56,056 nt of DNA, from NCBI GenBank assembly GCA_964475415.1, contig CAYYWZ010000020.1:1-56056 (forward strand). The letters are read 5' to 3'. Below are positions 45,883-53,369 of this stretch, in pieces. The notes below the pieces were generated by a model, which did no database searches, had not been told where the DNA came from, and saw only the letters and a program-made list of their open reading frames with translations. The DNA is from CALCMJ01 sp964475415. GTDB lineage: Bacteria > Bacteroidota > Bacteroidia > Chitinophagales > Saprospiraceae. A program made the position numbers and the translations under genes. The stretch's first letter is position 1. Every line of letters begins with the position of its first letter.

Positions 45883-46920
45883 ATGCAGCAGATATTTACA
45901 AAGAAAGAAGCTATACAGAAGTTCAATCAACTCGGGAAACAAAGAACGCCATTCTTTTTTGCAATAGACTATAAGATGAATAAGATTATCATCTCAAGGG
46001 CAAACGCAACATATCCCGGTCTTCTTTACCAGATTAATGATCAGAAAAACTACATTAACTCCCCTATTGTTGAAACTACAAAACTGTCTTTCTTAGCTAT
46101 ACAATTTGAAGAATATAGGGAAGCTTTTGACATAGCACAAAAAGAACTTAACTACGGCAATAGCTTTCTACTAAATCTCACCTTCCCCTCTGAGATAACT
46201 TCTTCTAACTCTTTGCTAGAAATATTCCACAAGGCACAGGCTAAATATAAGGTACATCTCCCTGGCATCTGTACCGTATTTTCTCCTGAGACTTTTGTCA
46301 AAATAAAAAATGACAAAATATCATCTTACCCCATGAAGGGGACCATAGATGCCGCTATACCTCAGGCCAAAGAGATATTACTGCACGACCAGAAAGAACT
46401 CGCTGAGCATAGCACCATAGTAGACCTTATAAGGAATGACCTAAGTATTATTTCTTCTAATGTAAAAGTGACAAAGTTCAGATATCTCGATCTTATCAAA
46501 AGTGATAATAAAGATCTCTATCAGATGAGCTCCGAAATCCAAGGTGATCTTCCAGATAATTTTTACAATAGCCTAGGAGAACTATTTTTCTCTCTCCTAC
46601 CCGCGGGAAGTATATCTGGAGCTCCTAAGGCGAAAACACTAGAAATAATAGATAACATAGAACAGGATGATCGTTCTTATTATACTGGTATTTGCGGTTT
46701 TTTTGACGGAACAAACTTAGATTCAGGTGTTATGATTCGTTATATAGAGCAGAAAAATGATACCTTATACTATAGGAGTGGAGGCGGCATAACGGCAATG
46801 AGTAATGCCACCTCAGAATACCAAGAACTATTAGATAAAATATATGTCCCGCTTACTGGAAACCATAAGAATAGTCAACGGAAGAGTACAGAATATACAT
46901 TATCACAACCGACGATGTAA
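45883..46920 (+). CDS. pabB: Aminodeoxychorismate synthase component I
   Basis: A 345-aa chorismate-binding enzyme of p-aminobenzoate/folate synthesis, read from ATG 45883 (MQQIFTKKEAIQKFNQLG). The earlier in-frame TTG has no supporting features. The chorismate-fold motifs are clear: SYPMKGTIDA, HSTIVDLIRNDLS, LPAGSISGAPKAKTLEIID and YTGICGFFDG. The last ~23 residues overlap pabC and are read from its codons in another frame. It needs an amidotransferase PabA from elsewhere. Confidence 0.9.
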   Translation: MQQIFTKKEAIQKFNQLGKQRTPFFFAIDYKMNKIIISRANATYPGLLYQINDQKNYINSPIVETTKLSFLAIQFEEYREAFDIAQKELNYGNSFLLNLTFPSEITSSNSLLEIFHKAQAKYKVHLPGICTVFSPETFVKIKNDKISSYPMKGTIDAAIPQAKEILLHDQKELAEHSTIVDLIRNDLSIISSNVKVTKFRYLDLIKSDNKDLYQMSSEIQGDLPDNFYNSLGELFFSLLPAGSISGAPKAKTLEIIDNIEQDDRSYYTGICGFFDGTNLDSGVMIRYIEQKNDTLYYRSGGGITAMSNATSEYQELLDKIYVPLTGNHKNSQRKSTEYTLSQPTM

Positions 46921-47446
46921 GCATAGTAGAAAAATATATTTTCAAGATACGGACCTACTAGATCTAAGAAAATATATTATCATTCCTAAATTCTATCGTA
47001 AAGGTATTGTGAAATGTAGAATTAGCTACAATGAAACTATACAGCATATCACGTACGAACACTACAAAATCAAAAAAGTAAAAACCTTACAATTAGTTTA
47101 TAGTGATGAGATAGATTATCAACATAAGGAAGAAGATCGTGAAGCATTAAAAGAACTTTATTCAGCTAGGGGAAAATCCGATGATATTATTATTGTAAAA
47201 AAAGGTATAGTAACGGATTCCTATTATTGCAATCTAGCTTTCTTAAGAAACAAACAATGGTTCACACCTGCTAATCCTCTTCTACATGGAACTAGAAGAG
47301 CACAACTTCTGGAACGCAAAAAAATAAAGACCGCCAGCATAAAAGCTACTCACATTCACAAATATGAAAAGGTAAGTCTTTTCAACAGTATGATTCCTTT
47401 TGGGAAAGTTGTTGTAGACATTTCTAAGTCGGCAGTCAAGAAATAA
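46844..47446 (+). CDS. pabC: Class IV aminotransferase-type 4-amino-4-deoxychorismate lyase
   Basis: A 200-aa PLP enzyme matching the short Bacteroidota class IV type. The N-terminus (LLETIRIVNGRVQNIHYHNRR) is a required part of the fold, so the 77-nt overlap with pabB is real. Further landmarks: LQLVYSDEIDYQHKEEDREAL, which should carry the PLP-binding Lys, DDIIIVKKGIVTDSYYCN and TPANPLLHGTRRAQLL. It is shorter than E. coli PabC (269 aa). Pairing with pabB supports the lyase assignment. Confidence 0.82.
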   Translation: MSRLLETIRIVNGRVQNIHYHNRRCKHSRKIYFQDTDLLDLRKYIIIPKFYRKGIVKCRISYNETIQHITYEHYKIKKVKTLQLVYSDEIDYQHKEEDREALKELYSARGKSDDIIIVKKGIVTDSYYCNLAFLRNKQWFTPANPLLHGTRRAQLLERKKIKTASIKATHIHKYEKVSLFNSMIPFGKVVVDISKSAVKK

Positions 47447-47457
47447 ATAAAATTCCT

Positions 47458-47961
47458 ATGGTTTTTAAAATTAAAGTATCTACTATTTACAAATGTTCAT
47501 TAGAAAGAGCATTTAAGACAGGAATGTTGTGTGATGTAACAAAAGTCCATTCAGGATATAGAATTATACCTAAGGTAACACATACTACAGAGGATAAAAA
47601 TTGGGGAAAAATAGGATCAAGTAAAAAAATATTTGTAGCAAGATCAATAACACAAAAAGGTGGTTTTGCTTTCGTAGATAATGTACAGGAAAGAGTAGAG
47701 AATGAATATTGGAAACTCCAACTTGACGAATTTCAGTCATGGATGGCTGGATTTTATAAATTCATAGGTGAATGGGAAACAACTCAATTAGAAGAAGGAA
47801 AAATTTTGGTCAATTATACCTATTCACTATATGCAAACAAACCTCAATTCTATTTAATAAATTGGCTATTTGCCAAACTATTTTGGAAAAGCTATATGAA
47901 AAATGTCCTAAACAATATTGAAGTAATGGCTTATAACAAAGAACCCTATCTATATAAATAG
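47458..47961 (+). CDS. SRPBCC-superfamily protein
   Basis: A 167-aa protein of the START/Bet v1-like hydrophobic-pocket fold. The recognisable pieces are KVSTIYKCSLERAFKTGMLCDVTKVHSG, THTTEDKNWGKIGSSKKIFVA, ENEYWKLQLDEFQSWMAGFYKFIGEW and the long terminal helix with LFAKLFWKSYMKNVL. Many Bacteroidota carry such proteins, whose ligand is unknown. It lies 11 bp after pabC, so it may be third in that transcript. Confidence 0.75.
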   Translation: MVFKIKVSTIYKCSLERAFKTGMLCDVTKVHSGYRIIPKVTHTTEDKNWGKIGSSKKIFVARSITQKGGFAFVDNVQERVENEYWKLQLDEFQSWMAGFYKFIGEWETTQLEEGKILVNYTYSLYANKPQFYLINWLFAKLFWKSYMKNVLNNIEVMAYNKEPYLYK

Positions 47962-48080
47962 AAAAAATCCGAACCGCTAACATAGTTAAGAAGTAAGAGT
48001 TCATTAGACCATCCTACTATTTCCATAATATTGTCAAAGCCAATTACACACTATCCGAAATCTTATAAGACCATCCTTAA

Positions 48081-48167
48081 ATTATACGCAATTCATCTCT
48101 TAATCATATCGCTATCTATCTTGGAATTACCGATACCTCACTAATTCGGATTAGAAAAGAAAAATAA
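48081..48167 (+). pseudogene. C-terminal tail of a Crp/Fnr-family regulator
   Basis: The frame reads NSSLNHIAIYLGITDTSLIR followed by IRKEK and a stop. The pattern (I/V)A.YLGIT..(S/T)LSRIRK is the recognition helix and end of Crp/Fnr-type winged HTH regulators in Bacteroidota. Only ~28 codons remain and a stop precedes them, so the sensor domain has been lost. It ends 10 bp before the repeat at the assembly gap. Confidence 0.6.
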
Positions 48168-48177
48168 ATTCCTTTCT

Positions 48178-48232
48178 TGTCATATGCTAAGTTTTTGAAA
48201 TCCTAGAAGATATACCTTTGTTAGGCAATGAT
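48178..48232. repeat. 55-bp sequence, left copy at the gap
   Basis: Starts TGTCATATGCTAAGTTTTTG and ends GGCAATGAT. Identical in all 55 bases to 48333-48387. It directly abuts the run of N. Confidence 0.95.
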
Positions 48233-48332
48233 NNNNNNNNNNNNNNNNNNNNNNNNNNNNNNNNNNNNNNNNNNNNNNNNNNNNNNNNNNNNNNNNNNNN
48301 NNNNNNNNNNNNNNNNNNNNNNNNNNNNNNNN
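48233..48332. other. Assembly gap (100 N)
   Basis: Exactly 100 undetermined bases, the usual placeholder for a gap of unknown size. The two contig ends carry the same 55 bp, so the true gap may be zero or the ends may simply overlap. Confidence 0.98.
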
Positions 48333-48387
48333 TGTCATATGCTAAGTTTTTGAAATCCTAGAAGATATACCTTTGTTAGGCAATGAT
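48333..48387. repeat. 55-bp sequence, right copy at the gap
   Basis: Perfect copy of 48178-48232 on the other side of the N run. Confidence 0.95.
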
Positions 48388-48436
48388 AGATATTGATCTA
48401 TTGAGTAAAAATTAAGTTACCATTAAAAAAATAACA

Positions 48437-49279
48437 ATGAACAAGATTATACTAATTTTAAGCATCCTTAGTCTTATAAACTGCAGTGACCTTATAAGTC
48501 AGATCGATGAAAATACTACACAAAAAACATCTGTAAATAATGGGAAAATTAAAGTTTTAAACTTTGGAACCTTTCACATGGGAAGTACAACTGATGCAAA
48601 CAGTATTCCATTTGACATCAATGACAAAAAGAATCAAGCGGATGCAAAAGCAATAGCGAAGTTAATTGCTGAATTTAAGCCTACCATAATTTGTGTCGAA
48701 GTTCCAAGGGAGAAAAACGAAGAATTAAATAAGGAGTATCAAAAGTATTTAGTTAATCCAAGTAAAGTATCGACCTACTCCGGAGAGATTGGTTTAGTCG
48801 CTTTTGAAGTTGGTCGAATTAGTAAGGTGGCTCGATTAGAAGGCATTGACTACGAAATGAGCTATAACTATAACATTGGATCAGAAATAGTAAATTCCAT
48901 TGACTCTACAACATTGAAAAAATTTTATGCAAACCCCTTTGTTTCTATGCCTGAATTAAGCACTGTCAATCCTGCGACTCTTTCGTTATTAGAAAAATTA
49001 AAAATCAACAATTCTCAAAAATATTTAGATTTCCTAATTACAATCAATGCAGATTTATTAACGCATATAGGCACAGAAAAGGGATATGAAGGAGCAGATG
49101 AAGCAGCAAAATTTTATAAAAGAAATCTAAGAATTTATTCCAATCTTAATAGGATTCATGCAACTAAAGATGACCGAATTTTTATTCTCTCTGGAGGTAG
49201 TCATGCAGCATTTTTAAAAGAGTTTATGGAAAGAAGTCCCAAATATGAGCTTGTAAATACACTTAATTATTTAAAGTAA
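48437..49279 (+). CDS. DUF5694 (TraB/Tiki-like) lipoprotein
   Basis: A 280-aa lipoprotein (lipobox LINC, Cys16). The DUF5694 features are evident: VLNFGTFHMGST at the start of the domain, PTIICVEVPREKNEEL, and the C-terminal FILSGGSHAAFLKEFMERSP. The GTFHM...E...GGSHAAFL set is that of Tiki/TraB/ChaN-like metal hydrolases, so a metal-dependent peptidase is plausible but unproven. It stands alone between a gap and an attC-like structure. Confidence 0.83.
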   Translation: MNKIILILSILSLINCSDLISQIDENTTQKTSVNNGKIKVLNFGTFHMGSTTDANSIPFDINDKKNQADAKAIAKLIAEFKPTIICVEVPREKNEELNKEYQKYLVNPSKVSTYSGEIGLVAFEVGRISKVARLEGIDYEMSYNYNIGSEIVNSIDSTTLKKFYANPFVSMPELSTVNPATLSLLEKLKINNSQKYLDFLITINADLLTHIGTEKGYEGADEAAKFYKRNLRIYSNLNRIHATKDDRIFILSGGSHAAFLKEFMERSPKYELVNTLNYLK

Positions 49280-49285
49280 ATGCTG

Positions 49286-49384
49286 GCTATAACAAATGCA
49301 TTGGTCATAATAGCTCTGGCGCTCATTCCATTCCGCAAGTCATTACTCATATGTCCTCGCGAGAAATAATCGACTAGTTATAAC
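49286..49384. other. attC-like inverted 8-mers after DUF5694
   Basis: GCTATAAC (49286-49293), beginning 7 bp after the DUF5694 stop, and GTTATAAC (49377-49384) form outer arms differing at one base, 99 bp in total. The first is followed by AAATGC, close to the R' core (RYYYAAC) of integron attC sites; the second fits R'' (GTTRRRY). The inner arms are weak. This is a resemblance, not a proven recombination site. Confidence 0.35.
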
Positions 49385-49418
49385 TCCCGAGTTCAAATAT
49401 TAAAATATAACCCCGACG

Positions 49419-50048
49419 AATAAATTACTATTGATAGGATTAATAGCGTTTTTAATAATTAGCTGTGGGATTAATAAAGAGCCTAATGAAATTTTAACTA
49501 AGTACCATAAAAAAGAACGCTACATCAGTACCCGTGATAGCACTCTAATTATTAAGTTTAATAATTAGGAGTTTTCCTTGGGAGATAAAAAAGAAAAAAA
49601 TAAACCTACCATATAAGGGAGGTAAAAATCATGTTACTTTGCTCACATCTATTGATATCCTAGAATTTCCTGGTGAATCTATTCCTATTTCTGTTATTTT
49701 GAACCAAAAAGATACTGTCAGAATTAAAGCTTTAACAAAAGATTTTACTGGGTTTTAGATGATCCAGGGTTAGATGCCTACTCAACACCTTATAGTGTAT
49801 TCAATGAGTACATGACTTGGTCATTATTTTCACTTTACTGCTTGGATAATTTTCCTAAGAGTGTATATTCTACTTATATGGAAGAATTGGAAAATGACAT
49901 GATCAGAAAGAGAGGTTTTATAAAATTCGGTAAATTCAATAGAAAAGTAATACAAGTATACGAATTGAACAAAAAAATAAGTGGGAATGAGTTGATGATG
50001 TTAATGCTAAATTGGTCAGGATCAATGCAGGCAGAGAGAAAAGAATAA
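49419..50048 (+). pseudogene. Disrupted lipoprotein gene
   Basis: A lipoprotein start (LLLIGLIAFLIISCGINKEPN) opens without an ATG. It is broken by a stop after IIKFNN and by further stops and shifts. It recovers as NHVTLLTSIDILEFPGESIP and later as MTWSLFSLYCLDNFPKSVYS up to 50048. The pieces are in consistent order, so this was one ~200-aa lipoprotein. The last 78 codons can still be read from ATG 49812 but without an export signal. Family unknown. Confidence 0.6.
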
Positions 50049-50411
50049 TACAATTGCTTAAAATTTTCTCTCACTTTGTAAAGTTTAAAATTCACCTCTT
50101 TTTCCTAGAATGTGTATTAATTCAAACCTACCTAAGACCTAAAGTTCTTCATTACACTATATCTCCTTAGCATCCTATGTTTTTGAGCAACAAGAACTGA
50201 GTGGAATATGGCTATATTTAAGAAATCTATATATAAAAAATAAAGTAAATAGATTTATCTGACTTTTCATTAAAAAAAGTTAATTGCTTTTCTTAATTTG
50301 TCAAGTGTAAGTTTTGCTTACCTGATTAGCTATTTATAGTTTTACACCAATGGATAACCATTAAAATTATAGCAACAACTGCTACTTAGCAACCGTACAA
50401 AAATTCGAAAT
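50049..50411. other. Intergenic region before the oxidoreductase pair
   Basis: 363 bp, AT-rich. No gene, terminator or convincing promoter was identified. Confidence 0.45.
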
Positions 50412-50981
50412 ATGAATCGACGAGAAGTTTTAACGTATATAAGCTATGCTACTGGAGCTGCAGTTAGCATTCCTTTGGTTACAACACTATTATCTGGGTG
50501 TAAAACTGATACTGCAGGAACTGTAGCAAATTATAAACCTGTATTTTTTAATAAAAAACAATTTACAAATCTGGAAAAATTAGTAGATATTATTTTACCA
50601 AAAACAGATACTCCCGCTGCTTCAGAAGTAGGCGTACATAGAATGATAGATGCAATGACTGAATGCTATGAGGCAGATGAAAAAACAAAATATAAAACTA
50701 ATTTCGAAGCGTTAGTATCATACTTAAAGGACAAAGCGGGGGATAAGGAATTTGTAGATATACCGCAAGAGGAAAGAATAACAATACTTAAAACCTTAGA
50801 CAGTCCAGAAAATGATAATTTAGCAAAAACAGGCTATCTAGAACTTAAGCAACAAACCATTGCCTATTATCTAAATACAGAAGAAATAGCGACCACTTAT
50901 CTGAACTATCTCCCAGTTCCTGGAGATTATGAAGGTTGTATTGATTTATCAGAGGTTAACGGAAAAGCTTGGGCATTATGA
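50412..50981 (+). CDS. Gluconate 2-dehydrogenase subunit 3-type protein (Tat)
   Basis: A 189-aa small subunit of GMC-type periplasmic dehydrogenases. The N-terminus NRREVLTYISYATGAAV is a twin-arginine signal with a lipobox-like LSGC (Cys30). The family pattern follows: FFNKKQFTNLEKLVDIILPKTDTPAASEVGVHRMIDAM and PVPGDYEGCIDLSEVNGKAWA. Subunit 3 carries the folded GMC partner through the Tat system. The stop overlaps the partner's start (ATGA). Confidence 0.9.
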   Translation: MNRREVLTYISYATGAAVSIPLVTTLLSGCKTDTAGTVANYKPVFFNKKQFTNLEKLVDIILPKTDTPAASEVGVHRMIDAMTECYEADEKTKYKTNFEALVSYLKDKAGDKEFVDIPQEERITILKTLDSPENDNLAKTGYLELKQQTIAYYLNTEEIATTYLNYLPVPGDYEGCIDLSEVNGKAWAL

Positions 50982-52690
50982 TGTTTAATTCAAAAGGAAA
51001 AGAAGAACGTACTTATGACGCAATAGTCATAGGATCTGGCATTAGTGGTGGTTATGCAGCTATGGAGCTTTGTACTAAAGGTTACAAAACCTTGGTCTTA
51101 GAACGAGGAAGAGATATTAAACACGGCGACTACCCTACTGCAAACTTGGACCCATGGGATTTTGACAATCTAGGTAAGTTAAAGCAAGAAGAAATAGACA
51201 AGCATTACTTTAAGCAAAACAGATTAAGCTGGTGGGTTAATGATGATAATAAACATCTTATCAATAAGGATGATGAATATCCTTACGATGAAGTAAAAAG
51301 ATATGACTGGATAAGAGGCCATCATGTTGGTGGAAGATCATTGATGTGGGGCCGACAATGTTATAGATGGAGTGATATAGATTTTGAGGCTAACCTTAAG
51401 GAAGGAATAGCCATTGACTGGCCAATTAGATATAAAGACATAGAGCCATGGTATGATTATGTAGAAACTTTTGTGGGTGTAAGTGGGCAAAAAGAAGGCT
51501 TACCGCAAATTCCAGATGGAAAATTTCTAAAAGCCCATGATCTAAATTGTGTGGAGCAACACATGAGAGAATCGGTAATGAAAAAATATCCTCACCGTAT
51601 CATAACACCAGGTAGATGTGCTAATCTTACAGAATATGATCCCAAAATTCATTTAGGTAAAAGAGGGAAATGTCAAAGTAGAAATAGATGTGTTAGAGGT
51701 TGTCCGTATGGTGCATATTTCAGTAGTCAATCAGCAACACTTCCTGTAGCAGAAGATACAGGCAACCTAAGCTTAAGACCTGATAGTATAGTAACGGAAA
51801 TTATCTATGACAAAAAGTTAAGTAAAGCTACTGGTGTAAGAATTAAAGATGCAATTACAGGAGAGGAGCACGAATACTTTGCTAGAATTATTTTCTGTAA
51901 TGCAAGTACTGTAGGTAGCACCGCCATCTTACTCAATAGTAGATCAGAGACCTTCCCTGATGGCCTAGGAAATACAAGTGGAGAGTTGGGACATAATATG
52001 ATGGACCATCATTATGGTATGGGAGCCAGTGCAACCATAGATGGTTTTGAGGACAAATATTACAAAGGCCGAAGACCGAATGGTTTTTACATACCTAGAT
52101 TCAGGAATATAAGCAAAGAAACTAAGCGAGATGATTATGTACGTGGATTTGGATATCAAGGTGGGGCAGGGAGAGTAGCTAATGTGCCAGATGGATTGGT
52201 TGGCGCTGAACTAAAAGATCAAATATTTTCACCAGGCGAGTACCATATTTGGATGACCTGTTTTGGTGAAATTCTACCTTACCACGATAATAAAATGTTT
52301 CTCAACTTTGAGAAAAAAGACAAACATGGCATGCCTATCATCACCTTTGATGCAGAACTAAAAGAAAATGAAATGACGCTTAGAAAAGATGGTGTCATAT
52401 GCGCAGAAGAGATTCTAGAAGCGGCAGGTGCTAAGAATATCAACTCCTATAACGAAGCAACAGCTCCAGGTGCATGTATTCACGAAATGGGTACAGCAAG
52501 AATGGGACATAGTAATAAAACCTCTGTACTGAATAAATGGAATCAAATTCATGATGTGCCGAATGTATTTGTAACAGATGGATCGTGTATGACCAGCTCA
52601 GGTACACAAAATCCAAGCATTACCTATATGGCATTGACTGCCAGAGCGGTTGATTATGCGGATAAAGAAGTAAAGGCCGGCCGTTTGTAA
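50978..52690 (+). CDS. GMC-family FAD oxidoreductase, large subunit
   Basis: A 570-aa flavoprotein read from ATG 50978, which overlaps the subunit 3 stop; the in-frame TTG three codons earlier is not needed. FAD motif GSGISGGYAAMELC at the start, VGGRSLMWGRQCYRW, a Cys-rich stretch CQSRNRCVRGCPYGAYFSS typical of gluconate/glucoside dehydrogenase large subunits, and the C-terminal VTDGSCMTSSGTQNPSITYM containing the catalytic region. It lacks its own signal and presumably rides with subunit 3. It would oxidise a sugar or glycoside in the periplasm; a cytochrome c partner is not adjacent. Confidence 0.92.
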   Translation: MMFNSKGKEERTYDAIVIGSGISGGYAAMELCTKGYKTLVLERGRDIKHGDYPTANLDPWDFDNLGKLKQEEIDKHYFKQNRLSWWVNDDNKHLINKDDEYPYDEVKRYDWIRGHHVGGRSLMWGRQCYRWSDIDFEANLKEGIAIDWPIRYKDIEPWYDYVETFVGVSGQKEGLPQIPDGKFLKAHDLNCVEQHMRESVMKKYPHRIITPGRCANLTEYDPKIHLGKRGKCQSRNRCVRGCPYGAYFSSQSATLPVAEDTGNLSLRPDSIVTEIIYDKKLSKATGVRIKDAITGEEHEYFARIIFCNASTVGSTAILLNSRSETFPDGLGNTSGELGHNMMDHHYGMGASATIDGFEDKYYKGRRPNGFYIPRFRNISKETKRDDYVRGFGYQGGAGRVANVPDGLVGAELKDQIFSPGEYHIWMTCFGEILPYHDNKMFLNFEKKDKHGMPIITFDAELKENEMTLRKDGVICAEEILEAAGAKNINSYNEATAPGACIHEMGTARMGHSNKTSVLNKWNQIHDVPNVFVTDGSCMTSSGTQNPSITYMALTARAVDYADKEVKAGRL

Positions 52691-52795
52691 AAAAGTATAA
52701 TTTGTAAATACTAGAGATGATCGATTCCATATTTAATATATTTTATGGAGTGAAGAAATTGCTATTATACTCTTGAGCTATAGCTCTGAGCTAGG

Positions 52796-52925
52796 CTACA
52801 CTTTAAGCTCATCGCTATTATCTTGTTTATAGAAATCTCGCCAATCCTGTTTTAGCCAAAGTTCCCATTTAGAAATTCCTTCTGTTAAGAAATTCTTAAA
52901 GTACGAGTTGATTCGTATTTAATTT
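52796..52925 (-). other. Protein-like frame running into the BlaI operators
   Basis: On the minus strand a frame reads INSYFKNFLTEGISKWELWL, then KQDWRDFYKQDNSDELKV and a stop (52796-52798). Trp/Asp/Lys content looks like real coding sequence rather than AT-rich noise. No start codon or upstream continuation is visible. Possibly the tail of a lost gene; not recognised. Confidence 0.3.
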
Positions 52926-52972
52926 TTAATTACGATAGATTTCGTATATATTGCATTACGAAACCATTCGTA
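52902..52972. promoter_or_regulatory. Three TACGA-N6-TCGTA dyads, candidate BlaI operators
   Basis: Three 16-bp dyads with identical arms and spacing lie at 52902-52917, 52931-52946 and 52957-52972. Their starts are 29 and 26 bp apart. The last ends 14 bp before the BlaI-type start codon. BlaI/MecI repressors bind short dyads in their own promoters, so autoregulation is the natural reading. The spacers all differ, which marks the arms as conserved. Confidence 0.72.
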
Positions 52973-52986
52973 TTATAAGCACAGAT

Positions 52987-53367
52987 ATGCAAGAACATAA
53001 AATAAAGCCTACAGAATCAGAATTAGAGATCCTTCAAATCCTCTGGGAAAAAGGGCCTTCTTCTGTTAGATATGTAAATGATTTGCTCAACAAAAAGCGC
53101 TCTATAGGATATACTACTACCCTAAAGATTATGCAGATTATGACAGAAAAGAAATTAGTAAAAAGAAATACTGAAAGTAGATCACATATATACGATGCCT
53201 TGTCACTAGAACAAGAGACCAAAAAGAACTTACTACAAACTTTCATAAATAATACTTTCAAAGGTTCTACGGCTAGTCTAGTTATGCAGGCCTTAGGTTC
53301 TGAAAAAACCAGCAAGGAAGATCTAGAAGAAATAAAATCACTTATCGAAAAACTAGAAAATAAATAA
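52987..53367 (+). CDS. BlaI/MecI/CopY-family repressor
   Basis: A 126-aa winged-helix repressor, read from ATG 52987 (MQEHKIKPTESELEILQILW). The earlier TTG lies inside an operator. The BlaI pattern is clear: LEILQILWEKGPSSVRYVNDLL, RSIGYTTTLKIMQIMTEKKLVKR and the C-terminal dimerisation helices. It is followed after 2 bp by an M56 peptidase, the classic BlaI-BlaR1 arrangement in which the peptidase cleaves the repressor. Confidence 0.93.
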   Translation: MQEHKIKPTESELEILQILWEKGPSSVRYVNDLLNKKRSIGYTTTLKIMQIMTEKKLVKRNTESRSHIYDALSLEQETKKNLLQTFINNTFKGSTASLVMQALGSEKTSKEDLEEIKSLIEKLENK

Positions 53368-53369
53368 TT

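Noticed and set aside
49812..50048. Separate 78-aa gene
   Set aside because: It is the in-order tail of the disrupted lipoprotein gene and lacks its own export signal.
52951..52986. TTG start for the BlaI protein
   Set aside because: The codons lie inside the third operator dyad; ATG 52987 gives the normal N-terminus.
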